DNA of 64,000 nucleotides from Oleidesulfovibrio alaskensis DSM 16109 (GCF_000482745.1 NZ_AXWQ01000006.1:62001-126000); one strand, 5' to 3'; shown: positions 34,354 to 44,216, counted from the first letter of the stretch. The notes: generated from the letters alone by a model not told the origin. Numbers and translations are program-made.

Positions 34354-35073
34354 ATGCAACACGGTGAATTCTGTCGGACAGTAACCATGGACAGGCGTAA
34401 ATTCATACAGCTGGCAGCTGCCGGAACAGGTCTGCTTGCCGGTGCGGCTGTTCTGGGGCTTCCCCTTCACGCCCGTGCGGCCGAAGCGTATCCTCTTCCG
34501 CCGCTGCCGTATGCAGAAAACGCGCTGGAACCGTACATCTCGGCACGCACCATCAGCTTTCATTACGGCAAACACACCAAAGCCTACTATGACAAAACAA
34601 ACACGCTTGCAGCCGGTATGTCAGGCATGGCACTGCACGAAGTGTTTCTGAAGGCTGCAGGCAAACCGGACAGTGCTGCGCTGTTCAACAACGCCGCACA
34701 GGCATGGAACCACACGTTTTACTGGAACGGCATGAAGCCCTCGGGCGGTGGCGCCCCCGGAAAACTCATGATGGAACACCTGCAGGCATCCTTCGGCGGG
34801 TACGAACAATTCCGTGAAGCCTTTTCCGCCGCGGCCAAAGGACAGTTCGGCAGCGGCTGGGCGTGGCTTGTGCGCAACAGCGACGGAGCAATGGAAGTGG
34901 TGAAAACCGCCAATGCCGAAAATCCCATGGTGCAGGGCAAAACACCGGTGCTGGTCTGTGATGTCTGGGAGCACGCCTATTATCTGGACTATCAGAACCG
35001 GCGTGCGGATTACGTTTCCGCGTTTCTTGACCATCTGGTCGACTGGGACGCGGCGGAAAAGCACCTGACCTGA
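34354..35073 (+). CDS. sodB: Exported iron superoxide dismutase
   Basis: Converts superoxide to oxygen and peroxide. The 239-aa protein has metal ligands H70, H120, D203 and H207 in FHYGKH, NHTFYW and DVWEHAYY. AAQAWNHTFYW with Gln is the Fe-type pattern. Unlike cytoplasmic SodB it has a Tat-like N-terminus (MDRRKFIQLAAAGTGLLAGAAVLG ... ARA), which predicts export to the periplasm, as known for some Desulfovibrio SODs. GGAGGG stands 4 nt before the ATG at 34354; ATG 34387 is an alternative. Confidence 0.93.
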   Translation: MQHGEFCRTVTMDRRKFIQLAAAGTGLLAGAAVLGLPLHARAAEAYPLPPLPYAENALEPYISARTISFHYGKHTKAYYDKTNTLAAGMSGMALHEVFLKAAGKPDSAALFNNAAQAWNHTFYWNGMKPSGGGAPGKLMMEHLQASFGGYEQFREAFSAAAKGQFGSGWAWLVRNSDGAMEVVKTANAENPMVQGKTPVLVCDVWEHAYYLDYQNRRADYVSAFLDHLVDWDAAEKHLT

Positions 35074-35403
35074 ACCATGCCGCAGCAGCATGACAGCCAG
35101 ACACAATAACCGGACAGACAAACGGACCGGAGCACTGAGCCAGGACAACTGAACCGGAAACAGAGGCCGGTGCAAACGCAGCGCAGCGCTTCAGTCTCGA
35201 ATTGACAGAGTGATGCAATGCGGGCGGGCAGTTACAAAACTGTCCGCCTGTATGTACCGGCACCGGCTGCACGGGGCACACCGCCGTACAGGCCGGAAAC
35301 AGCACTGCCGACAAAGCACTGCGGGCACATCACTGCGGGCACAGCACTGCCGGACGCAGCACAGGCTGAAATCCCTTGCGCCCCCCGAACAGAGCTTCAG
35401 CCG
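35074..35403. other. 330-bp intergenic gap after sodB
   Basis: No gene supported. It holds one stem-loop GGCGGGCAGT-TACAAA-ACTGTCCGCC (35223-35250) without a T run, and three short copies of CACTGC around 35320-35350. Two open frames here lack ribosome sites. Confidence 0.5.
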
Positions 35404-36684
35404 TCAGCAGCAATCAGAAACAATGCGACGGTAAACCGCATCAACACGGCCGAAAACAGCTTCCCATGAATACCCGTCAAGCAGGGCATCCACAGCCGGA
35501 CTGACACCTCCGGCAACAGGGGCGTGCATGGTCTGCAGGCAATTCTTCAGGGCGGCATGCAGGTTATGCTCAAACCGGCGTTCGTCCTCCGCAAAGGGCC
35601 TGTCCACATCATGCAGACGGGGCAGGTCCACCAGCGTAACCGCCTCGGACGGCAGACCGGCAAAAACTTCCTCCACACCTTCAAGTCGCGTGGCAACCAG
35701 ACGGCACCCGCAGGCCAGTGCTTCAAGCAGCACCAGAGGAAGTCCCTCAAAAAACGACGGCAGCACAAATACATGGGCTGCACGCATCAGCTCCGCCAGC
35801 CGGTTCTGAGACACATTGCCGTGCAGCACCGCCCGTTCACCCAGCCCGCGTGCCAGCGCAACGCATTCTTCGTAATCGGAACCTGTGCCGCCGCCGCAGA
35901 TATCCAGCACCATATCGTGCCCGCCGCCAAGCAGCCGGGCACATGCCCGCAGCAGCCACGGAACGCCCTTTGCCCGGGAAAGTTTACCGGCGTACAGCAC
36001 GCGCAACGGGCCACCGGCAGTATTGCGCTGCCACGGGCGCCCGCAGCCGAAGACCTGCCGGTCATATCCGGCAGCCACAACGCTGATGCGCCGGGAGTCA
36101 ATGCCGTACAGCATTTCAATATCGCGCTTCTGCGCCTGCGAAAGGGCAAAAACACCATCGACCATGCGGCACGCTGCCAGAACGCGGCGCGCCACACGGG
36201 GCACGGAACGGAACTGCCGCAGGTCAGACCCGTGGCACGATGCAACCACGGGAATCTGCGGAAACAATCTGCGTGCCAGCGCCGTCACCACCCACAGATG
36301 ATTACTGTGAATGATCTGCGGACGAAAGGCCTGCACTGCATTCCGCAGGCACTCCCCGAAACAGGCTTCGTACGCATCAAGCTGGCTGTCGTCCAGTTGT
36401 GCCCATCTGCTTGATTCATACGGCATGACGTCGCTCATGCCGGTGACGGCAAAGGGCAGATCGCGGCCGAACCGCACAAAGCTGCTGAAAGAACAAAGGC
36501 AGTGTTCTTCCTGTGCCTGCGGGGTGCCGCCGCCCAGCTGCGCGGGCACCGCAAACGCCGCGGGCACTCCCGCCACCAGTGCATTGCTGTGCCCTGCATC
36601 GCCTGCACAGCGCAGTATTGCCAAGGTGCTGACCCCGCTGCCCGTCATTTCCGGACGCTGACTGAGTACATGTAGAATACGCAT
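35404..36684 (-). CDS. Glycosyltransferase family 4
   Basis: A 426-aa GT-B enzyme. From ATG 36684 it opens MRILHVLSQRPEMTGSGVSTLAILRCAGDAGH, the GT4 acceptor-side loop; the donor-site block is FVLPSFFEGLPLVLLEALACGCRLVATRLEG with the EX7E pattern, after the linker VLYAGKLSRAKGVPWLLRA. Such enzymes transfer sugars from a nucleotide donor in wall polysaccharide or lipopolysaccharide synthesis. It stands alone between sodB and a divergent transporter gene. Substrate unknown. The longer upstream frame to 36813 looks like leader. Confidence 0.88.
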   Translation of the reverse strand: MRILHVLSQRPEMTGSGVSTLAILRCAGDAGHSNALVAGVPAAFAVPAQLGGGTPQAQEEHCLCSFSSFVRFGRDLPFAVTGMSDVMPYESSRWAQLDDSQLDAYEACFGECLRNAVQAFRPQIIHSNHLWVVTALARRLFPQIPVVASCHGSDLRQFRSVPRVARRVLAACRMVDGVFALSQAQKRDIEMLYGIDSRRISVVAAGYDRQVFGCGRPWQRNTAGGPLRVLYAGKLSRAKGVPWLLRACARLLGGGHDMVLDICGGGTGSDYEECVALARGLGERAVLHGNVSQNRLAELMRAAHVFVLPSFFEGLPLVLLEALACGCRLVATRLEGVEEVFAGLPSEAVTLVDLPRLHDVDRPFAEDERRFEHNLHAALKNCLQTMHAPVAGGVSPAVDALLDGYSWEAVFGRVDAVYRRIVSDCC

Positions 36685-36848
36685 CACACAGCACCTACTG
36701 CATCGCCATGCAAAACACAACGATTCCTGACAGTTCCATTTTACATACTCCGGCGTATTGAAAGCCCTGCCAAGAGGGGGTATGCTGATCGTCCTTCTTT
36801 GCCGGGCGGTCATGCCGTCCGGCTGCCATTCATCAACCGGACACTCTC

Positions 36849-37802
36849 ATGCTTACAATTTTTTACACCATCATGCCTGTCTTTCTGCTCATCGTGCTGG
36901 GCGGCGTCATACAACGGGCAGGATGGCTGCCCCGCGACGGGGCCGCAGCGCTGAACCAGTATGTGTACAGAATAGCGCTGCCCGCGCTGCTGTTCATCGC
37001 CATCGCGCAGTCTTCGCCGGAGCGCCTGTTCGAAGGCAGCTTCATTGCGGCGCTGCTGGCCGGACTGGGTATCTGCTACCTGCTGTCATTCGCGCTGTTC
37101 CGCATATTTTTCGGGGCGCGCACTCCGCTGGCCGGATTTCAGGCGTTTACCACCACATTTGCCAATGCCGCTTTTCTGGGGCTGCCCATTCTGATGGCTC
37201 TCTTTCCGGACAATCCCGACGCGGTACTGGCCATGGGCATTTACACCCTGTTCACCATGCCTTTTGTGCTTACGGGCATAGCCATGCTTGAGCTGGGGGT
37301 GGAACGCCCCGAGGGTACCGGCAGAACCCGCATGTGGTTTTCCATAGGTGCCTCGCTGGCGCGCAATCCTATTCTTATCGGCGCTCTGGCCGGACTTGCC
37401 GTATCACTGAGCGGCACAACGCTGCCGCACTGGCTTGCTTCTGCTGCCGCAATGCTGGGAGATACCGCCTCGCCTTGTGCTCTGGTGGCTGTGGGCATGG
37501 TGCTGGCCATGCAGCTGCAGATGAGCGGCGGCCCGAAAGCCCAGCCGGTATATCAGGCGGTTTCCGGTGTCATCAAACTGGCCGTGCATCCGCTGCTGGT
37601 CTGGGTATGCATGCGGTTTTTCAACGTGCAGGGACACTGGGTGCCCATGGGGGTGCTGCTGGCAGCCATGCCCACCGGCACGCTGGCTTTTGTTCTGGCC
37701 GAGGCATACGACACTGACTGTGCCAACACGTCGGCATCGGTACTGCTGACCACGGTTTTTTCGTTTCTCAGCATCTCGGCGGCCATGGCGCTGATGAGCT
37801 GA
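36849..37802 (+). CDS. AEC family (auxin efflux carrier-type) transporter
   Basis: A 317-aa membrane protein with about ten helices in the AEC/BART pattern, from LTIFYTIMPVFLLIVLGGVIQRAGWL to VLLTTVFSFLSISAAMALMS. The central break GTTLPHWLASAAAMLGDTASPCALVAVGMVLA is a family hallmark. Bacterial relatives carry small carboxylates such as malate or malonate; nothing here fixes the substrate. Ended by a terminator. Confidence 0.88.
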   Translation: MLTIFYTIMPVFLLIVLGGVIQRAGWLPRDGAAALNQYVYRIALPALLFIAIAQSSPERLFEGSFIAALLAGLGICYLLSFALFRIFFGARTPLAGFQAFTTTFANAAFLGLPILMALFPDNPDAVLAMGIYTLFTMPFVLTGIAMLELGVERPEGTGRTRMWFSIGASLARNPILIGALAGLAVSLSGTTLPHWLASAAAMLGDTASPCALVAVGMVLAMQLQMSGGPKAQPVYQAVSGVIKLAVHPLLVWVCMRFFNVQGHWVPMGVLLAAMPTGTLAFVLAEAYDTDCANTSASVLLTTVFSFLSISAAMALMS

Positions 37803-37847
37803 TGCACCGGCATGTCCGGATGTATTTCCCCTGTCCCGTCATACCGC

Positions 37848-37877
37848 AAAAGCCCGCGAACAAGTTCGCGGGCTTTT
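37848..37877 (+). terminator. Terminator of the AEC transporter gene
   Basis: AAAAGCCCGCGAA-CAAG-TTCGCGGGCTTTT, symmetric, so it can serve both the transporter and the regulator gene that ends at 37906. Confidence 0.9.
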
Positions 37878-37905
37878 CTTAATTACAATATACAGAGCCA
37901 CATAC

Positions 37906-39372
37906 TCAGCGGTATCGTGCCACGTTAATGTCCAGACGGGTGAGAATTTTCTGCAGGGCCACACGGGACAGACCGGACATGCGGGCCGCCTCGGAAACAT
38001 TGCCCCCTGCGGACGTCAGCAGATCACGCAGATACGCCGTGGTAAAATCGTCCACCACCTTTGCCTTGGCATCTTTGTAGGGCACAAAGCCTTCACCGCT
38101 GCGAAAACCGCCCGGAGACAGACCGCCGGCGACCACCGGCGGCATTGCCCCGCCGCTGCCCTGCTCCACCATGCGGATAATGTCCATATCGACCAGCCGT
38201 CCGGCACAGAACACCGTGAGCCTGCGTACAAAGTTCTGCAGTTCGCGCACGTTGCCGGGCCATGTGCGGCGGGTCATCCACTCCACGACATCCGGCGAAA
38301 TTTCCTTTTCTTCCAGCCCCATCTCGGTGCATGCCTTGCGCAGCAGATAGTGCACCAGCAGCGGAATGTCTTCCACACGCTCACGCAGCGGGGGCAGCGT
38401 TACCGTAAGCACATTAAGCCGGTAATAAAGATCTTCGCGGAATGATTTATCGGCTATGCGCGCCTCAAGGTCCTGATTGGTAGAGGCCACCACACGCACA
38501 TCCACAGTCTCCGACCGGCTGGCCCCCACCGGGCGTATTTCACCGTCCTGAAGACAGCGCAGCAACTTTGTCTGGATGGGCGCGGAAATATCACCTATTT
38601 CATCCAGATGCAGGGTGCCTTTGTCCGCCACGGCAAAAAGTCCCTTGTGATCCCTGTCCGCTCCGGTAAAGGCGCCCTTTACGTGACCGAAAAGCTCGCT
38701 TTCCAGAAGATTTTCAGGGATTGCCGGGCAGTTGACAGCCATAAACGGTCTGCCCGCCCGATTGCCCAGCCGGTGCACCAGACGCGCCACCAGCTCTTTG
38801 CCCGTGCCGGATTCGCCCCGCACCAGCACGGTATAATCAGACTGGGCCACAGCAGCTATGGTGCGCTTGAGCTGCTGCATGGCACGGCCCTCACCCACCA
38901 GTTCGCCCGGCTCGCCTCCGGCCGAGATGATCTGGCGCAGCCTGTTGTTCTCTTCCAGCAGCCTGCTGCGTTCCAGCCCTTTGGCCACCGCGCTGAAAAG
39001 CTGGTCCGGCTCGATGGGCTTGGTCAGAAAATCATACGCCCCTGACTGCAAAGCCTCCACGGCCGTTTCTATGGTGCCGTGCGCCGTCAGCACCACCATG
39101 CTGAGGCCGGGCTGCACCTCAAGCGCCTGCCGCAAAAGCTGCATACCGCCCATTTCCGGCATGCGCAGGTCGGTCATCATCAGGTGCACACTGCGCTCTG
39201 CCAGCACTTCCAGCGCTTCTTTGGCGCTGAAAACAGGCACCACATCAATATCGCGGAACCGGCTGGAAATAAGCCGCGCAAGACCGCTGGCAAAATCCCG
39301 CTCGTCATCCACAATCAGCAGGCACAGCCTGCCGCTGTGCACCATGGCTGCAGGTGTTGCAATTTCCGACAT
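37906..39372 (-). CDS. Sigma-54-dependent response regulator (NtrC family)
   Basis: Receiver domain (residues about 15-130: DDERDF, MTDLRMPEMGG, FLTKPIEP), AAA+ domain (about 155-390) with GESGTGKELVARLV and GAFTGA, which contacts sigma-54, and a Fis-type HTH at the C-terminus (GGNVSEAARMSGLSRVALQKILTR). Protein length is 488 aa. It lies 38 nt after the haem-bearing histidine kinase, so the two form a two-component pair. The likely target is the transporter gene upstream. Confidence 0.95.
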   Translation of the reverse strand: MSEIATPAAMVHSGRLCLLIVDDERDFASGLARLISSRFRDIDVVPVFSAKEALEVLAERSVHLMMTDLRMPEMGGMQLLRQALEVQPGLSMVVLTAHGTIETAVEALQSGAYDFLTKPIEPDQLFSAVAKGLERSRLLEENNRLRQIISAGGEPGELVGEGRAMQQLKRTIAAVAQSDYTVLVRGESGTGKELVARLVHRLGNRAGRPFMAVNCPAIPENLLESELFGHVKGAFTGADRDHKGLFAVADKGTLHLDEIGDISAPIQTKLLRCLQDGEIRPVGASRSETVDVRVVASTNQDLEARIADKSFREDLYYRLNVLTVTLPPLRERVEDIPLLVHYLLRKACTEMGLEEKEISPDVVEWMTRRTWPGNVRELQNFVRRLTVFCAGRLVDMDIIRMVEQGSGGAMPPVVAGGLSPGGFRSGEGFVPYKDAKAKVVDDFTTAYLRDLLTSAGGNVSEAARMSGLSRVALQKILTRLDINVARYR

Positions 39373-39410
39373 GCGTACTCCGCTTTTGTTCTGACCGGTA
39401 CGCGCCGGCG

Positions 39411-41843
39411 TTACGCCGCGCCGTCCGTTTCCGGTCCGTCTTCGGCAGGCAGCAGCACAGTAAACAGCGCGCCGCCCAGTTCGGCAGAAGCTCCGGCTTC
39501 CACCGTGCCCCCGACATCGGTAATCATGCCGTACACAACCGTTAATCCCAGTCCGGTACCGGCGTTTGTCTCCTTGGTGGAGAAAAACGGGTCAAACACA
39601 TGGGACATATCGTCAGGCAGAATACCCGGCCCGTTATCCGCCACCTCGATGGCAATCATGCCGCCGCTGCGCGGGGAAATGCGCACAAGCACCTCGCCGT
39701 CTGCATCGGGACAGGCATCCAGCGCGTTTATCACCAGATTGCCCAGTACCTGCTCCAGTTCGTTCAAACCTATACGCACCCGCGGCAGATCGGACGGACA
39801 CTGCAAAGACAGTGTCACCCCTTTTTTCATGGCCTGCACAGAAAACACTTCCGTGACGGAACCGGCAACGGCACAGGCATCGGCCAGTCCCGACCCCGCG
39901 GCCTTGGGCCGGGCAAAATTCAGCAGATCACGCAGCACCCGCTGCGCCTGTCTGGTATGCCGCACAATGACATCAAGGTCGGCCCCCTGCTGAGGATCGC
40001 TTATGTTCTGCCGCAACAGCTCGGCATAACACAGAATGACACCCAGCGGGTTGTTGATTTCATGTGCCAGCCCCGCAGTCAGTTTGCCCACGGTGGCCAT
40101 CTTTTCAGACTGGCGCACCTGCACCATCATCCTTTTTTCCATTGTGGTTTCACGCACATACACAACAACACGACCTGTTGTGCCATCCTTTGCGCGCACC
40201 GGATACATGGACAGAGAAAACGACCGGCCGCACGGCAGAGTTTCTTCGCGCAGGTCGGGAGTACCACGCTTGATGGCATCCACCATGGGGCAGTGATCCA
40301 GTTCCGCCCCGAAAAAGAGCGGCAGCAGGTTGCCGTCGGAACGCCTGCCGCCCGTAAGTTCGGCAGTCAGTTTGCGCGCGGCCTCATTCACAGTAAGCAC
40401 AGCGCAGTTGGAATCCATGAGCGCCAGAGGGTCTGTTATGCCTTCCACAATGGTCTGCAGCACGTTCATCTGCCGCATCAGGCTGTCTATGGCGGTCATG
40501 TTTTCCGCCACGGTGCCCAGCTGTCTGCCCAGTGCCTGCAGCACTGCCCGGTCATGGGTGTTGGCTTCGGCATCCGTATCCCAGAAAAGGCACAGGATAC
40601 CTTCAGCATTACCAACGCTTGATTCCACCGGAATGTAGGCTTTGTTACCCAGCACCACACAGGCGCCGGATGTAAGCACCCCCACGAGGTCATCCGGCAG
40701 TTCGGGCCGGCCCATGTTTTCCGGCCACGAAAAATAATTCTGAGAGGCCATGGTGCACACATAGGCAATGCGCCGCGCTCTGAACCGCCGGCATATCTGA
40801 GGCAGCGCCAGCTGCCACAGGTCGGCGCGTGACGTGCTGCTGCGCATATCAGACAGCAGGCTGACAAAAAGAGCCACATCGGCCCTGCGGGCCTCCACCT
40901 CGCGCGAAAGCGCCTGCGTGCGCTGGTCAACCATGCCGCGCAGATTCTCTGCGTACAGCTGCAGCTGGCTGCGGGCCTCGTACAGATGCTCGCCCATCTG
41001 TTCCATCCCTTCCACCAGCTCTTCTATTTCGTCACCCTGTTCCAGTTTGCGCAGCAGGGCGCTGCCCTCGGCATCGGCCACATTGCGCCGGAACACATTG
41101 GTCAGGCGCTTAAGATTGTTGACCACCAGCACCTTGAAAAGCAGGTTTGTCGTGGAAAAAAAGATAACGGCTCCGACCGTGAAAAAAACAAAATACGTCA
41201 GGATGGTACGCTGCAGGCGCCCAACGCTGCCGTCAACAGACAGCCCCACAAAGTCGACACCGGCAATGGAATCCTGTTCCTTGCCGAATCCTCTGTTGCC
41301 GTACATGCGCACAAGGTCGGCAGGGGCATCCGCCGGTTCGCCGTGGCAGTACATACAGCTTTCAACAAAGCGCACCGGCCGGGCCATCACATAGTAGCGG
41401 TCGCCGTTGATATTTTTATATCCGCGCCAGATTCCGCTTTCCGGATGGCCCCTGAAGTAATCGATGAGTTCCAGTTCTCTTTCGTTGGCTTCGTATTCGG
41501 GATTGCGTGCATCTATGGCCACACGGCGGTATATGGTGCCGTCCGGCCCGTTATTAAGACGGCTCATGACGCTGCGGGAAACAAAGGACGACGACATGGC
41601 CTGAATGACAAATGTGTCGGGCAGCTGTTCGTACATGGTGGGGCGCAGCACCTGCCGCACATAATTCTGAATGGAATCCACATGGGTGAAGATGAGCCGC
41701 GCTTTGTCGCGCACCTCTTCTTCCAGCACATTGCGCATGTGAATGTAGAACCCGCCCGCAAAAAGAACGCCCAGAGTGAGGCACGCGACGGCGAGACCGG
41801 ATAAAAATTTTGCCTGAAGGCTTGTGGGTTTGTGAATATGCAT
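39411..41843 (-). CDS. Sensor histidine kinase with periplasmic c-type haem domain (Tll0287/DUF3365-like)
   Basis: An 810-aa kinase from ATG 41843. Seen in order: membrane helix (about 13-36), periplasmic domain (37-212) with a CMYCH haem c site at C163, C166 and H167, second helix (about 213-236), HAMP-like linker, GAF-like and PAS-like regions, a HisKA segment with GLAHEINNPLGVILCYAELL and a HATPase with NALDACPDADG, DNGPGI and GTGLGLTVVYG. The haem lets it sense redox state or gas in the periplasm, by analogy with Tll0287-like sensors. It sits just upstream of its response regulator. Confidence 0.92.
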   Translation of the reverse strand: MHIHKPTSLQAKFLSGLAVACLTLGVLFAGGFYIHMRNVLEEEVRDKARLIFTHVDSIQNYVRQVLRPTMYEQLPDTFVIQAMSSSFVSRSVMSRLNNGPDGTIYRRVAIDARNPEYEANERELELIDYFRGHPESGIWRGYKNINGDRYYVMARPVRFVESCMYCHGEPADAPADLVRMYGNRGFGKEQDSIAGVDFVGLSVDGSVGRLQRTILTYFVFFTVGAVIFFSTTNLLFKVLVVNNLKRLTNVFRRNVADAEGSALLRKLEQGDEIEELVEGMEQMGEHLYEARSQLQLYAENLRGMVDQRTQALSREVEARRADVALFVSLLSDMRSSTSRADLWQLALPQICRRFRARRIAYVCTMASQNYFSWPENMGRPELPDDLVGVLTSGACVVLGNKAYIPVESSVGNAEGILCLFWDTDAEANTHDRAVLQALGRQLGTVAENMTAIDSLMRQMNVLQTIVEGITDPLALMDSNCAVLTVNEAARKLTAELTGGRRSDGNLLPLFFGAELDHCPMVDAIKRGTPDLREETLPCGRSFSLSMYPVRAKDGTTGRVVVYVRETTMEKRMMVQVRQSEKMATVGKLTAGLAHEINNPLGVILCYAELLRQNISDPQQGADLDVIVRHTRQAQRVLRDLLNFARPKAAGSGLADACAVAGSVTEVFSVQAMKKGVTLSLQCPSDLPRVRIGLNELEQVLGNLVINALDACPDADGEVLVRISPRSGGMIAIEVADNGPGILPDDMSHVFDPFFSTKETNAGTGLGLTVVYGMITDVGGTVEAGASAELGGALFTVLLPAEDGPETDGAA

Positions 41844-42026
41844 TGCGTGTCCGGAGCTGCCGCCTTTTGTAATTGCCGGAAGACTTTTTTCTGACTGCGC
41901 CTCAGCCGCGAAAGAAGCCCCCCGCACAGCCATGCGGTCTGTCGGCGAAGGGGTTGATAGCCATTTCGCCGGTGCTAATCAAGCACCCGGAAAACGGAAG
42001 AGCAGCGTCTGCGGACACTGCCGGAG

Positions 42027-42299
42027 TTATTCTGACTGCTCTCCGGGCAGGGCGGGCTTCTTCACATTCATCATCACTTCTTCCATGTGATTTTCCGCCT
42101 CGGTGACCGCTTCAAGATCGGTGAAGTAATAGCGGGTGGGATCTATTCCGTTATCTTCCAAATACATGGTCATTCTGTGCAGAATGGGAACGGCATTGGT
42201 AAGCATGGGCAACACCACGTAGACAAAGACCAGCGCCGTACCGACGCTCAGAACAAAATTACGCAGTCTTACAGAAAGGGGTTGCTGTTGCTCAGTCAT
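42027..42299 (-). CDS. 90-aa membrane protein accessory to the transporter
   Basis: From ATG 42299 with AAGGAAA upstream: MTEQQQPLSVRLRNFVLSVG..., one N-terminal membrane helix (about 12-32) and a soluble, likely periplasmic, tail of about 55 aa rich in charged residues (NGIDPTRYYFTDLEAVTEAENHMEEVMM). It lies 76 nt after the transporter gene and before the kinase gene, so it probably belongs to the same transcript. I do not recognise the family. It may be a transporter subunit or a link to the kinase. Confidence 0.78.
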   Translation of the reverse strand: MTEQQQPLSVRLRNFVLSVGTALVFVYVVLPMLTNAVPILHRMTMYLEDNGIDPTRYYFTDLEAVTEAENHMEEVMMNVKKPALPGEQSE

Positions 42300-42375
42300 C
42301 TGACATTTCCTTGTAAAGGGGGGAGAGGTCAACCTCTCCCCCCCGCATTTCACGTAAGGATACGCTTTCCGGGCC

Positions 42376-44118
42376 TTAGATCTGCGCGGTGATTTCGGGG
42401 AATACCACGTAGAACATGATGTAGGCCATGGTCAGAGTCAGCATCAGGTTGAAGGACTGACCGCAGACGTACAGGATAAGAGGCTTGCCGCCCTTGAAGT
42501 AGTGGGCAAGCTCGCGGAAGTTGGTTGCCAGACCGATGGCGGCGAAGGACAGGGCAAAGAACCAACCGCGCAGCAGACGGCTGCCGCCGCGGGTGACACC
42601 CTGATCCAGCATGGAGTAGCCAAGGTCGCTGCCCATGCTGCCATCAAGAATGGAGAACAGGATGGAGGCAGCCATGAAGCCCAGAACGAACTTGGGGAAA
42701 CGGTGCCAGATTTCGGCAGCGCCCACGGTCTTGCCGGCTTCGCATTCAACGCGGGTGCACCAGTACACAGCCACGCCGAAGGCGGTAACGCCGATAAGCA
42801 CGTTCTGAATCATCTTGATGGTAGCGGCAACGTACAGAGCTTTTTCACCCAGGAACGCACCTGCAGCTGCCACGGCGCCGGTGGCGTCGATGGTACCGCC
42901 CATCCACGCGCCGCCGAGAATTTCAGGTATGCCCACAGCCTTGATGAAGGCAGGCATGACGATCATCATGATGGCAGTGAAGACCAGCGAAAGACCGATG
43001 GACAGGGTAAGCTCTTCCTTTTTGGCGCGGCAGGCCGCAGCCGTGGCGATAGCGGCAGAGGTGCCGCACACCGACATGTCGGCGGAGATAACCATGTTCA
43101 GGGTCTTGGAAGGAATACGCAGCACCTTCTGACCGAAGATGAAGGTGGAGATAAGTACAACAGGGGTAACAACCCACGCCACGAAGATACCGGGAATACC
43201 GATGGCGACGATCTTGTTGAACATCACTTCCGCGCCCAGCAGTACCAGACCGGTCTTGATGAAGTATTCCACTTCGCAGGCGGGCTTGACCCAGCTGGGA
43301 GTGCCGAGGGTGTTGGCGATAACCATACCCAGCAGAACGCCCCATGCTTCAGCGCCGAAGCCGTACTGCTTGGAAATGGTGTGCGCGCCCAGCGTGTAGG
43401 CCAGAACCGACACCAGAAACACGATGCCGAAGCCCTTGGCAAATGCGCCTACGCTTTTGCCCATAAAATGAATGCCGATACCGAAGAACAGAATAAAGAA
43501 CACGCACAGACCGATCAGAGTCGGAATGACGTTGTAGGCTTTGTAGGAAACCTTTTTCTTGGCTTTGGCTTCCTGAGCCTTGGCAGCGCGCCAGTCGGCG
43601 ATTTCAGCCTGTGCGGCTTCATTCAGACCGGCGTTCTGGAACGAAGCGGCTGCGGCTGCTTCCTGTGCTACCTTTGCTTCTGCAAAGGCGGCTGCAGTGG
43701 CGGCCTTGGCCTTTTCGTAAGCAGGCTTGCCCTTTTCATTCTTGGCCTTGGCAACTTCTTCAGACATGATGAAGGCGTCAAGGGGGTTGGTCTTCCAGGT
43801 ATTGGGACGAGCTGTCCAGTGCTTCACAAACTTGCCGAAGCCGGAAGAAGAAGCCTTGAGCTTTTTCTTGCCTTCCTGAGCATCGTACCATTCAAGAGTC
43901 TTGAAAGGTGCGCGGGCAGCCTCTTCCTGCTGCACCGCATTGTACTTGGCAATCTTCTGTGCGAACTCTTCTTTGGGTCCGAAGTTGAAGTATGCAAAAA
44001 TACAAACAAAAATGACAAGAAAACCAAGCCAGATCGCCCAGTAATCTTCCTTGGTCCACAAATCGGACAACCGGCTTTGGCCTGTGTCCACGACAACGTT
44101 GCTGTTCTGTTCCGCCAT
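42376..44118 (-). CDS. YeiH/PF03601-family transporter with long N-terminal extension
   Basis: Putative anion (sulfate/sulfonate) exporter. From ATG 44118 it is 580 aa against about 340 for ordinary YeiH. One membrane helix (about 22-43) is followed by an Ala/Lys/Glu-rich, coiled-coil-prone stretch (about 45-185), then the usual transporter core of roughly ten helices with AEVMFNKIVAIGIPG, ADMSVCGTSAAIATAAA and WMGGTIDATGAVAAAGA. AAGGAGG lies 11 nt before the ATG. First gene of the putative transporter-sensor operon. In sulfate reducers such proteins may move sulfur oxyanions; this is inference. Confidence 0.85.
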   Translation of the reverse strand: MAEQNSNVVVDTGQSRLSDLWTKEDYWAIWLGFLVIFVCIFAYFNFGPKEEFAQKIAKYNAVQQEEAARAPFKTLEWYDAQEGKKKLKASSSGFGKFVKHWTARPNTWKTNPLDAFIMSEEVAKAKNEKGKPAYEKAKAATAAAFAEAKVAQEAAAAASFQNAGLNEAAQAEIADWRAAKAQEAKAKKKVSYKAYNVIPTLIGLCVFFILFFGIGIHFMGKSVGAFAKGFGIVFLVSVLAYTLGAHTISKQYGFGAEAWGVLLGMVIANTLGTPSWVKPACEVEYFIKTGLVLLGAEVMFNKIVAIGIPGIFVAWVVTPVVLISTFIFGQKVLRIPSKTLNMVISADMSVCGTSAAIATAAACRAKKEELTLSIGLSLVFTAIMMIVMPAFIKAVGIPEILGGAWMGGTIDATGAVAAAGAFLGEKALYVAATIKMIQNVLIGVTAFGVAVYWCTRVECEAGKTVGAAEIWHRFPKFVLGFMAASILFSILDGSMGSDLGYSMLDQGVTRGGSRLLRGWFFALSFAAIGLATNFRELAHYFKGGKPLILYVCGQSFNLMLTLTMAYIMFYVVFPEITAQI

Positions 44119-44216
44119 GAGAGCCTTATCCTCCTTAAAACTGATTGATGACTCGCCTCCGAACATCCAACAGGGCTTGCCCCGCCCGTACCCGAAAGGC
44201 GTCTCCGCCACAGTAT

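Noticed and set aside
35320..35350. Short CACTGCGGGCA-type repeats resembling the start of a CRISPR array
   Set aside because: Only two or three short, closely spaced units with no regular spacers; no cas genes in the window.
42502..44148. 548-codon open frame on the plus strand opposite the YeiH-type transporter
   Set aside because: Antisense to a clear membrane transporter; Gly/His/Asp-rich shadow with no domain.
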